A stretch of DNA of 11,211 nucleotides. It comes from DASXZH01 sp036502005. GTDB taxonomy: Bacteria > Armatimonadota > Fimbriimonadia > Fimbriimonadales > Fimbriimonadaceae. The stretch lies in contig DASXZH010000035.1 in assembly GCA_036502005.1 (NCBI GenBank), positions 1-11,211 of the forward strand. The letters run 5' to 3'. The first letter of the stretch is position 1; the number at the start of each line of letters is the position of its first letter. Positions 1 to 6,869 of the stretch are shown here, piece after piece. The position numbers and the translations under genes are program-made. The notes under the pieces were generated by a model. That model had not been told where the DNA came from, searched no databases, and saw only the letters and a list, made by a program, of their open reading frames with translations.

Positions 1-701
1 AAATACCCAATCAGCAAGCACGCCAAAAACACATAGGACGGCTTCCATCGCCCAAACGTAACCATAGCGATGGCGATAAAGCCACGGCCGCCGGTCATAT
101 TCTCCGCAAACGAGCCGACCACTCCCAAAGACAGATAAGCGCCGCCCAAGCCCCCAAAGAAACCGGCAACAGCACAGGCTTGGAACCGTAATCGGTTCAC
201 ACTTAAACCTGCTGCTTCAGTTGCTTTTGGATATTCTCCTGCGCTGCGCAAAGCTAAGCCCCAGGCAGAGTGAAACAAGGACCAGGTCACCAAGAGCACG
301 CCGAGCAAAGCAAATAGCATCACCCAGTCGAAGCCGTGCCATTTTGGCAGTTCCTGCACGCTAAACAGGTGCCCTGTCTGCCCAAACTGCTTGCGAAACA
401 AGCCCCCTGTCAATCCCAGAGCAAAGAGGTTTATAGCCATGCCCACCACAACCTGGTCCGAGCCCAACGAAATGGAAAAATAGCCACCAATTAAGGTCAA
501 AACGAGCCCAGCAAATGCGCCGACAAGTAGCCCGATCCAGGGCGAACCGCTCCATAAGGTTGCCGTCGCCGCAAAATAAGCAGCTATAAGCATCGTGCCT
601 TCCAGCCCGATATTGAGCAAACCGGATTTTTGGCCAACTGTTTCGCCAAGGGCCGCCAAGGCGAGAGGCGTTGCGAACTGGAGAAGCATCACCCAATCCA
701 T
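1..701 (-). CDS. BMP-type (nucleoside-class) ABC transporter permease, second permease (NupQ/YufQ-like), 3' end cut by window
   Basis: This is an inner-membrane permease subunit of an importer fed by a BMP-family binding protein. The frame is open from the ATG at 701 to the window edge (233 codons), so the C-terminus is missing; full-length relatives have about 300 residues. Near the N-terminus, residues 26-38 read SGLLNIGLEGTML, a hallmark of this permease family. The rest is hydrophobic segments, with GSDQVVVGMAINLFA mid-protein, then the loop LRSAGEYPKATEAAGLSVNR and TGGRGFIAIAMVTFGRW, all in family order. The ATG follows directly on the TAA stop of the upstream permease gene (TAAATG), so the two are probably translationally coupled. 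Substrate is inferred from family only: nucleosides or a related small molecule. A different reading frame on the same strand (361-696) is open by chance and is not the gene. Confidence 0.93.
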   Translation of the reverse strand, partial: MDWVMLLQFATPLALAALGETVGQKSGLLNIGLEGTMLIAAYFAATATLWSGSPWIGLLVGAFAGLVLTLIGGYFSISLGSDQVVVGMAINLFALGLTGGLFRKQFGQTGHLFSVQELPKWHGFDWVMLFALLGVLLVTWSLFHSAWGLALRSAGEYPKATEAAGLSVNRLRFQACAVAGFFGGLGGAYLSLGVVGSFAENMTGGRGFIAIAMVTFGRWKPSYVFLACLLIGY

Positions 702-1706
702 TTAAGCTGAAACCTCCGAAGGACGAAGCTTCCTTCGATCAATAAGAGTTTTGAATCCAATAAAGGCCAAGACAGCCACTGCCTGGATGACGTAAACAAT
801 CATTGATCCCGACGGCGTAAAGCGAGCCAAGTTATCCGAACCGGCAAACAGCGCTCCAAAATAGACACTGCTGAAAACCACCCCAACAGGATGCAAACCG
901 CCCAGCAGGGCGACCGGTATAGCCAAGAACCCCCAGTTCTGGCCGGTGTCGATGCCGATACTCCCGGCGATTCCCGCATACTGAATCGCGCCCGCCAAGC
1001 CGGCCAAACCGCCGGAAATCAGCATCGCGCTCATCTGTACGCGCCGCGAAGAAATCCGGTTTGCCCTCGCAGCGGAAGCGCTCTCCCCAACCAACCGCAA
1101 CTTAAAGCCAGCGGGAGTTAAATACAAGAACACGTAAATCAACAACGCTGACAATAGAGCGTAAAGCACGCCCATGTGAAGATCCGACTGAGGGTCCAGC
1201 CTTAGGAACATTGCGCTCTGCGGCAAAGGCGTTGATTCCGGCATCGTCGTGCCGGGACGTCGCAACGGCCCCGAAACTGCCCAACTCAAAACTTCAACCG
1301 AGATAAAGTTCAGCAGGATGGTCGAGATGACGCACTGGACGCCCCTATAAACCTCCAACAATCCCGCGATACCGGCGTAGACAGCCCCGCCCACGATGGC
1401 GGCCAGCAGAATCACAAGATTAAGAAGGGGACCGGGCAGATGCCAGCACAGCTTCGCGGCAGCAGCCCCACAAACATTGCCAATAATAAACTGCCCTTCC
1501 CCGCCGATGTTATACATGCCGGCTCGCCAGGAAACCACGATGGCGAGCGAAGTGAGAATCAGCGGTGTTGCCTTTACAAGCGTTCGAGCGATGCCAAATT
1601 TGTCGCCGGCCGCGCCTTCCCAAAGCAAGGCAAGCGAACTTCCAACGGGCAATCCAAACGCCACCAAAGTTAAAACCAGGACTAAAAAGAGACCCAGTGC
1701 AACCAA
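702..1706 (-). CDS. BMP-type (nucleoside-class) ABC transporter permease, first permease (NupP/YufP-like)
   Basis: This is an integral membrane permease that pairs with the downstream permease to form the translocation channel. MYNIGGEGQFIIG (residues 64-76) is the family signature. GVQCVISTILLNFIS (122-136) corresponds to the conserved segment usually written NEVISTIMLNYI, and LRLVGESASAARANRI (203-218) is the cytoplasmic coupling loop; several hydrophobic segments follow. At 334 residues it is about normal length or slightly short at the N-terminus. The start is uncertain. The TTG at 1706 has no close Shine-Dalgarno, whereas TGAGG sits just upstream of an in-frame ATA at 1721, and the residues between (SSWLL) look like natural membrane-segment sequence. 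Either start lies just after the ATPase stop (1727-1729), so the genes are co-transcribed. Family assignment is firm; start and substrate are not. Confidence 0.93.
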   Translation of the reverse strand: MVALGLFLVLVLTLVAFGLPVGSSLALLWEGAAGDKFGIARTLVKATPLILTSLAIVVSWRAGMYNIGGEGQFIIGNVCGAAAAKLCWHLPGPLLNLVILLAAIVGGAVYAGIAGLLEVYRGVQCVISTILLNFISVEVLSWAVSGPLRRPGTTMPESTPLPQSAMFLRLDPQSDLHMGVLYALLSALLIYVFLYLTPAGFKLRLVGESASAARANRISSRRVQMSAMLISGGLAGLAGAIQYAGIAGSIGIDTGQNWGFLAIPVALLGGLHPVGVVFSSVYFGALFAGSDNLARFTPSGSMIVYVIQAVAVLAFIGFKTLIDRRKLRPSEVSA

Positions 1707-1726
1707 CAGCCACGAACTTATGCGCC

Positions 1727-3187
1727 TCAGACCGTGCTCCCCAGTGCGTCTTCCATTCGGTCTACCAGCTTGCCTCGAGTCATGAACAATGACCGATCGG
1801 CAATAGCGGCTAACTCATCCAAATCGGTTGAAAACAGGACCACCGCCGCACCCTCGTGGCACACTTTCAGAATCTGCTCGTGAACATAGTTCGCTGCCTG
1901 AATATCCAAGCCCCGGGTCGGATTAAAGGCTACCAAAAGCTCTGGGGTTGAATCCAGATTCCGCGCCACTACGATCTTTTGTTGGTTGCCCCCGCTTAAA
2001 GAACCAACTGGATCTTGAATCGACCCTGTCGCAACTGAAAACCGGGCAACCAACTCTTTCGCCCAGTGGGCAATCGCCTTTGGCTTAAACAAAAACCCAA
2101 ACCGCAGGGCTTTCTTCTTATATCCACCGATTAACAAGTTGTCAGAAACGGGCATGTTAAGGGCCAAGCCATCGGCTTGGCGGTCCTGTGGGATGTAGGC
2201 TAGCTTTACGCTGCCGTCAAGTTCCTGGCCGTTCCACGTTATCGAGCCCTCGGCTGGCCGGACTCTGGCCAGAGCTTGCGCCAGTTCAACCTGGCCATTG
2301 CCGTCCACTCCGCCAATCCCCAATATCTCGCCAGTAGATACCTTAAAAGACACGCCTCGAACGGCCTGTTCGCCTCGTTCGCCTTTCACCTCTAAAGATT
2401 TAACTTCAAGTGAACCGCTAGAACCTAGGGAGGGTTGCTTCTTCAATCCGGAGGGCACACCTCCAACCATCCAGTCGGCAAGCTGTTGCTCGTTGACATC
2501 GGCAATCTCCGCTTCGGCCACCAGCCTGCCCTTGCGAAGAACTGCAACCCGATCTGCAATCCGCATCACCTCGCTGAGCTTATGGGCGATCAAGATGACC
2601 GTTTTCCCAGAGTCTTTTAAGCGGCGCAGAACGACAAATAAATCGTCAACCTCGGCAGGTGAAAGGACGGCTGTGGGTTCGTCCAGAACGAGAATCTGTG
2701 CATCGGCACTCAACGCTTTTAAAATTTCTACTTTCTGCTGAGCGCCGACCGGCAATTGGCCAGCTTTCGCGGATGGGTCTACAGACCAACCGAGTTTCGC
2801 AGCCATTTCAACCGCTGGAGCGGCCTGAGCGCGTGAGTCCAGCGGCCGGTACAACGGGCCAATAGCGAATAAGGCCAAATTCTCAGCTACAGAAAAAGCG
2901 GGTACGAGCGTGAAGTGTTGATGAACCATCTCGATCCCGGCACGTTTTGCCTCCATCGGCTGCCCCAAATGCAGCTGCTTTCCGGCAACTTTTACGGAAC
3001 CGCTATCAGGCCGGATAAATCCGGCCAACACGCTCATTAGGGTCGATTTCCCCGCCCCGTTCTCTCCCAAAACGGCGTAGATCTCGCCCTTGCGAATCGT
3101 TAGGGAAACATCGTCAAGCGCAAGAAGAGAACCGTAGGATTTCGTGATTCCTTCGATTCGAAGTTCCGTCGGCGTTGCAACATTCAT
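1727..3187 (-). CDS. BMP-type ABC transporter ATP-binding protein with two nucleotide-binding domains (NupO/YufO-like)
   Basis: This cytoplasmic ATPase of the importer has 486 residues, close to the roughly 500 usual for the family, with two nucleotide-binding domains in tandem. Domain 1 is canonical: Walker A GENGAGKST (41-49), Q-loop Gln90 in VHQHF, a signature stretch LPVGAQQK (145-152), Walker B ILVLDEPT (165-172) and switch His202. Domain 2 is degenerate, as is typical of sugar/nucleoside importers of this type: the Walker A region is GGVDGNGQ (292-299), the signature is LSGGNQQK (397-404), and the Walker B region reads LLVAFNPTRGLD (417-428), with Asn where the catalytic Glu would be. 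One site is therefore likely the main hydrolytic one. The gene precedes the two permease genes. It is separated from the binding-protein gene by 274 bases holding an inverted repeat pair. Confidence 0.96.
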   Translation of the reverse strand: MNVATPTELRIEGITKSYGSLLALDDVSLTIRKGEIYAVLGENGAGKSTLMSVLAGFIRPDSGSVKVAGKQLHLGQPMEAKRAGIEMVHQHFTLVPAFSVAENLALFAIGPLYRPLDSRAQAAPAVEMAAKLGWSVDPSAKAGQLPVGAQQKVEILKALSADAQILVLDEPTAVLSPAEVDDLFVVLRRLKDSGKTVILIAHKLSEVMRIADRVAVLRKGRLVAEAEIADVNEQQLADWMVGGVPSGLKKQPSLGSSGSLEVKSLEVKGERGEQAVRGVSFKVSTGEILGIGGVDGNGQVELAQALARVRPAEGSITWNGQELDGSVKLAYIPQDRQADGLALNMPVSDNLLIGGYKKKALRFGFLFKPKAIAHWAKELVARFSVATGSIQDPVGSLSGGNQQKIVVARNLDSTPELLVAFNPTRGLDIQAANYVHEQILKVCHEGAAVVLFSTDLDELAAIADRSLFMTRGKLVDRMEDALGSTV

Positions 3188-3219
3188 GATTCTCGAAAAA
3201 CGGATGGCGGTAGATCGTT

Positions 3220-3437
3220 CCCTTCCCCTTGCGCTCCGGCGGTGGGGGAAGGGTTAGGGATGGGGGTTTGCAAAGGGGGGATTGAGCAAGTTTCTAGGTT
3301 TTCCGAAGCCAGAAGGCGAACTCGGGCGGCCCGTTGAAGAGAGCAACAAATCAAAAGCCCGATTCTCCATCGACTTTCGACAACGACCAAACCCCCATCC
3401 CAACCCTTCCCCCTCCGCCGGAGCGCAAGGGGAAGGG
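3220..3437. repeat. REPIN-like pair of inverted palindromic repeats between binding-protein and ATPase genes
   Basis: Arm 1 is 3220-3270 and arm 2 is 3388-3437. The reverse complement of arm 2 matches arm 1 along its whole length, with one substitution and one single-base indel. The spacer is 117 bases. Each arm is itself a hairpin: CCCTTCCCC pairs with GGGGAAGGG across a 16-base loop. Two self-palindromic units in opposite orientation are the layout of REPIN/BIME elements. The rest of 3188-3461 holds no gene: 24 bases after the binding-protein stop and about 30 bases before the ATPase start. Short open frames reading NPSPTAGAQGEG through the arms are a by-product of the repeat. Neither arm is followed by a clear T-run, so it is not a standard terminator. 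The repetitive nature is inferred from its structure; other copies cannot be seen in this window. Confidence 0.8.
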
Positions 3438-3461
3438 CTTTCGGACCCGTCACACGTCACC

Positions 3462-4946
3462 CTAGAATTCATCCTTCGGAACCACCAACTTTCCGGACTT
3501 GATATCGGCCATGGCAGTCGTCAAATCCTTCTGAACCTTATCCGGGATCTTGCTCACAAAAGACGGATTTAAAACAAAATCGATAGCTCCGGAGTCCATC
3601 CCCTTCAGAATAATCGCGCCTTTAAAAGTTCCGTCCTTAACCTGCTTCGCAACATCCAAAAACGCTGGCTTGGCTACAATAATCGCTGAAGCACACACCA
3701 CCCCGCTGGGGTTGTCGTTCTGGTTTAGGTTCGCCCCAAAAGCGTAAACGCCTTTCTCTTTGCATGCGTCAAATACGCCTTGGGCGGCAGCATTGCATTG
3801 GTGAATCACAAAATCGGCGCCTTCCCCAATGGCTTGAAGAGTCGCCAGCTTGGCCTTCGCAACATCATCACCGTTACCGGTGAAGACCATCTTGAACTGG
3901 ACCTTCGGATTTGCCGCTTTTGCGCCGGCCTCAAAGCCCATAAAGGTAGACCGGATCGAGGGCACGTCGTCCCCTCCAATAAGGGCCAACTTGCCCGTCT
4001 TGCTCATCTCCGCTGCCATCATGCCGGCAAGATAAAAGCCCTGCTCCAGGTAGAACCTAAAGGCGCCCACATTCGGTGCCGTCTTCCCTCCCGAACTGCT
4101 CACGAAAACAGTCTTTGGGAAATCCTTGGCCACATCGATGCTCGGCTCGTTGTACTCGTAGCCATGGCCAAAAACAAGGCTATATCCCTTTTGCGCATAG
4201 CTCCGCAGGGAATCCTTTATCTGGGTTCCCGTAGCTACCTCGTTGTTTGTTTCCGCACCCATTTGGGTTCGGATAGCTTCTAAACCCTGAAACGCTAATG
4301 CGCTCCAGCCAGAGTCGCTGACGCTCCCAGGGGTCAAAAGGGCGACCTTAAAATCGGCTGGCTGGGCCGCAGCAGGCTCCGCTTTTGGGTCGCCCGAGTT
4401 GAGAAGCCGGACCAAGTCTTTTACGTAAGACGGGCTGGAATTGCCTCCGATCAGCATCTCATCGGTTACTACAGCGCCATCTTTAAGGGGGGCCAGCTCA
4501 ATGCAAACTCCGTCAACAACCACTGCCATCTCCTCGCCGGTGCGATTGTTCAGTTCAGACCAGGCCTGCATTTTCCGGGCGCCACCTGCGTTAAAATGAA
4601 CCTCGGGGTAAGAACCGCTGCCATTGGCTAACTCGTTGACACTGGCCACATCTCCAGGACCGCAAACGGTGCTCCAGCCCGCAATAACCTTTGCATAGTC
4701 CTCCTTATCCTGGGGCGTTATAAGCTTGCCATCAGATTTTCGTTTGAAGTCGACCTCCATATTTGAAGTGGGATGTGTAGTGTCGGGCGCAACCGGCTGA
4801 TACTCACGGAAGGTGTCCGCAGTGGAATCCACGTTCCTCGCATCGCAGAGCAGAAAATGGCCGATCGATCCAGATCTCGATCCGCCCGTACAACCCGCTA
4901 AAACTACAAGGAGGGCCAAGGGCCAAGTTAACTTCTTCGCATGCAT
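3462..4946 (-). CDS. BMP-family ABC transporter substrate-binding lipoprotein with N-terminal SecD P1-head-like domain
   Basis: This is the solute-binding component of the importer, anchored outside the inner membrane. A lipoprotein signal is clear: positive N-terminus, hydrophobic core and lipobox LAGC with the lipidated Cys at residue 19. Residues 198-494 are the BMP (Med/BmpA) domain, beginning FKVALLTPGSVSDSGW and including LALIGGDDVPSIRSTFMGF and DGTFKG near the end. The protein has 494 residues, against about 350 for usual family members. The excess is residues 28-182, followed by an Ala/Pro linker (about 186-197). That part contains PEVHFNAGGARKM (114-126) and MAVVVDGVCIELAPL (140-154) followed by IGGN, which I match from memory to the SecD periplasmic P1 head. 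Start ATG 4946 gives a complete lipoprotein signal. It is the first gene of the transporter cluster. Nucleosides are the family's usual ligands; the actual ligand is unknown. Confidence 0.93.
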   Translation of the reverse strand: MHAKKLTWPLALLVVLAGCTGGSRSGSIGHFLLCDARNVDSTADTFREYQPVAPDTTHPTSNMEVDFKRKSDGKLITPQDKEDYAKVIAGWSTVCGPGDVASVNELANGSGSYPEVHFNAGGARKMQAWSELNNRTGEEMAVVVDGVCIELAPLKDGAVVTDEMLIGGNSSPSYVKDLVRLLNSGDPKAEPAAAQPADFKVALLTPGSVSDSGWSALAFQGLEAIRTQMGAETNNEVATGTQIKDSLRSYAQKGYSLVFGHGYEYNEPSIDVAKDFPKTVFVSSSGGKTAPNVGAFRFYLEQGFYLAGMMAAEMSKTGKLALIGGDDVPSIRSTFMGFEAGAKAANPKVQFKMVFTGNGDDVAKAKLATLQAIGEGADFVIHQCNAAAQGVFDACKEKGVYAFGANLNQNDNPSGVVCASAIIVAKPAFLDVAKQVKDGTFKGAIILKGMDSGAIDFVLNPSFVSKIPDKVQKDLTTAMADIKSGKLVVPKDEF

Positions 4947-5074
4947 TATGTGGAGTTTACGTGAAGACCCCTGCGAAGTCTCTGAAATCCGCTTTGATTC
5001 AAGCCTGATTTAGGCTAGATGAATAAGTTTGCCAAAGCACTCAACTTGTTACTATTTTACAAAAGAAGCTGCGT

Positions 5075-5080
5075 TATACT
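5075..5080 (+). promoter_or_regulatory. Candidate -10 box (TATACT) of the secreted-protein gene, in the divergent intergenic region
   Basis: TATACT lies 35 bases before the TTG start at 5115, leaving room for a leader of about 28 bases with the Shine-Dalgarno. I see no good -35 hexamer at 16-18 bases; TTGTTA at 5046-5051 is too far away (23 bases). The region 4947-5114 separates the divergent transporter and secreted-protein genes. No clear promoter for the leftward transporter is visible. A short inverted repeat AGCCT-N5-AGGCT sits at 5002-5016. Confidence 0.4.
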
Positions 5081-5101
5081 AAGTTCTAGGTCAATCGGCC
5101 T

Positions 5102-5107
5102 GAGAGG
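5102..5107 (+). promoter_or_regulatory. Shine-Dalgarno site that selects the TTG start at 5115
   Basis: GAGAGG is followed by seven bases and then TTG (5115-5117), an ideal spacing. The peptide from that TTG starts directly with a textbook signal sequence. The in-frame ATG at 5019 has no comparable site and would place the TATACT box inside the gene. Confidence 0.7.
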
Positions 5108-5114
5108 TTTCAAA

Positions 5115-6284
5115 TTGAAAAAGTTTATTTATTTATTGCTATTGGCAGGGCTGCCAATAATAGCCGCGGCACAACCGATCACATCGGTAACCGCTGGCAA
5201 GGATCTCGCCATGAGGTCAATCGGCGGAAGCGTCGCGGCCACTTTGGGTCCATATTCAACAACTGTCGCGCTGCCGCCAAGCCAGTTGGTCCAAATCGTA
5301 AAGGCTGCAAATACGCTCAACATGTCCTTCAATCTGGACGCGTTGTTTCCAAGTCTTGGGGTGAACTCGGTGGCCACCGCGACCGGCACCAGCAACACGA
5401 CGGCCGATACTATCACTTGGGCTGTGACGGATACCACGATCGCCGGAAAGACCGTAACTATTCCCTATAACGGAACAAACTACACGGTCACTATTGCAAC
5501 AATCACCGGGTCGATTGTTGTTTCCCCGGCCCTTGTAAAGAATCCTATCCTCGACAGCTTTGACTCCGTTTACCGAACGGAGACCCTAGAGCCGCCCGCT
5601 TCGAATACTGGCTTAATCACCATTACGGGAACGACAAAGTATGCAGGGACAACCGTGCCTGTCACCCTTAAATTCACGCCTGCAGTGGCCGGCATTGGCG
5701 GCATCCCTCCAATTAATTTCGTGCAGCTTGTGCAGTACTACAACTCCAACGTGTTAGGTGGCACCACCTTTTGGTGCAAAGTGGTGCTGAATAAACCGGT
5801 AACAGCGGTGACATCGGTGGCGCTTGCCGGCTCACCCATGACCGGTCCCACCTCGGTGTCCTTTCCGGTCGGTGCACAGGAAGAGTTTGCGTACGTAACC
5901 GCTCCTGTGGTAGATTGCGTAAAGCCTGGGCATGTGTCAGCGACGCTGAACGGCTACACCTCAGACGGCCCCGTAACCATTCTGCCGCTACTCAATAATC
6001 TGGTCGTTTCTACGACTCCGATTATTGGCGGCGCGCCTATCACGGTTCGCTTGAACTTCTACCTTGCCGTACCTGCAGGCGGAGTAACGGTAAATTTGCG
6101 AAGCGACGATCCTAACGTGATCGTTCCCGCATCTGTTGTGGTTCCTGCCGGTGCAACCTTCTATGACTTCGTGGTTGACACATTTACGCCGATAACTGCT
6201 ACGACAGCTACGGGTGTTACATACCTCGATATCTCGGCAAGCTACGGAACGGAAACGGTTCGTGTTCCGATTCCCCTACACTAA
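5115..6284 (+). CDS. Secreted protein with tandem Ig-like (beta-sandwich) repeats, function unknown
   Basis: I do not recognise a specific family. From the TTG at 5115 the product is 389 residues, beginning with two Lys and a hydrophobic core ending AAAQP, a classical Sec signal peptide. An in-frame ATG at 5019 would add 32 residues before it and is less likely. The mature protein is rich in Thr, Val, Ala and Gly and looks all-beta. Two degenerate repeats of about 90 residues fill the C-terminal half (about 202-289 and 290-389). Each has a GG-x-polar opening, a central block like VSFPVGA or VVVPAGA followed by an aromatic residue, and then a strand with SATLNGY or ISASYG. Two Cys (221 and 268), both in the first repeat, could form a disulfide. 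Such repeats are common in cell-surface and adhesion proteins. No sorting signal or anchor is visible at the C-terminus, which ends in a strand. Confidence 0.85.
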   Translation: MKKFIYLLLLAGLPIIAAAQPITSVTAGKDLAMRSIGGSVAATLGPYSTTVALPPSQLVQIVKAANTLNMSFNLDALFPSLGVNSVATATGTSNTTADTITWAVTDTTIAGKTVTIPYNGTNYTVTIATITGSIVVSPALVKNPILDSFDSVYRTETLEPPASNTGLITITGTTKYAGTTVPVTLKFTPAVAGIGGIPPINFVQLVQYYNSNVLGGTTFWCKVVLNKPVTAVTSVALAGSPMTGPTSVSFPVGAQEEFAYVTAPVVDCVKPGHVSATLNGYTSDGPVTILPLLNNLVVSTTPIIGGAPITVRLNFYLAVPAGGVTVNLRSDDPNVIVPASVVVPAGATFYDFVVDTFTPITATTATGVTYLDISASYGTETVRVPIPLH

Positions 6285-6302
6285 GTAAAACAATGCAGAA
6301 AA

Positions 6303-6340
6303 GGGCTTGGCCGCATCGGCGGTCAAGCTCTTTTTTGTTT
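6303..6340 (+). terminator. Rho-independent terminator of the secreted-protein gene, probably bidirectional
   Basis: A 12-bp stem (GGGCTTGGCCGC, loop ATCG, GCGGTCAAGCTC, two G-U pairs) spans 6303-6330 and is followed by TTTTTTGTTT. It begins 18 bases after the TAA of the rightward gene. On the other strand the same stem follows the nuoI stop and is trailed by CCCTTTTC, so it can also end the leftward nuoB-nuoI transcript. Confidence 0.9.
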
Positions 6341-6869
6341 ATAGATCTTGAGCTTGATCTTTTACAGAGTCAAGAGCGACTTCTTTCTTCTGCTTGAAAC
6401 CCTTAAAGGGCTCATCAGATTCGCCCGGATGCTTCTCAAGAAGCATTTCTTTCGTGTAGATGAAGTCTTCCCTCTTGTAGTTGGCAAGCTCAAAGTTCTT
6501 GCGCAGGACAATGGCGCCGGTGGGGCACGCATCTTGGCAGTAGCCGCAGAAAATGCAGCGGATCATGTTGATCTCGTACCGAGTCGCGTAGCGTTCCCCG
6601 GGCGAGAAACGGGCGTCGTCCGTGTTGTCGGCTGCCTCTACAAAAATACAACGTGCCGGGCACGCGCCTGCGCACAGCGAACAGCCAATGCATTTCTCAA
6701 GGCCGTTGTCGTATCGAGTTAAAAAGTGACGCCAGCGCGTGCGGGGATACTGCTCGCGGAGGGCTTCCGGATAACCGATGGTCACCTTCTTATGCTTCAG
6801 CCGCTTGGCGGTAATGCCGAATCCGGTAAGGATCGGCTTGGCTACGTCTCTAAAAATGCCTGTTCTCAA
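6339..6869 (-). CDS. nuoI: NADH-quinone oxidoreductase subunit I (2x[4Fe-4S] ferredoxin-like subunit of complex I)
   Basis: This is the peripheral-arm subunit that carries clusters N6a and N6b and passes electrons towards NuoB. It has 176 residues, normal length. Two CxxCxxCxxxCP motifs are intact: Cys60, 63, 66 and 70 (CIGCSLCAGACP) and Cys105, 108, 111 and 115 (CIFCGYCQDACP). FELANYKREDFIY after the second motif is also typical. The start is a TTG whose bases overlap the nuoB stop (TTGA, 6866-6869), with GAGGAG eight bases upstream. A Ser/Glu/Lys-rich tail follows residue 145. Related polyferredoxin subunits occur in membrane hydrogenases, but the motif spacing, N-terminus and length fit NuoI best. 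It ends in a shared terminator with no further nuo gene downstream on this strand. Confidence 0.95.
   Translation of the reverse strand: MRTGIFRDVAKPILTGFGITAKRLKHKKVTIGYPEALREQYPRTRWRHFLTRYDNGLEKCIGCSLCAGACPARCIFVEAADNTDDARFSPGERYATRYEINMIRCIFCGYCQDACPTGAIVLRKNFELANYKREDFIYTKEMLLEKHPGESDEPFKGFKQKKEVALDSVKDQAQDL

Noticed and set aside
3220..3437. The inverted repeat pair as terminal repeats of a transposon or MITE
   Set aside because: No transposase frame lies between the arms and no flanking target duplication is evident. Arms that are themselves palindromic fit REP-type elements better, although a MITE origin is not strictly excluded.
3184..3572. Short open frames with NPSPTAGAQGEG-like peptides on both strands
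   Set aside because: They are translations of the two inverted repeat arms, run into neighbouring real genes, and have no ribosome site of their own.
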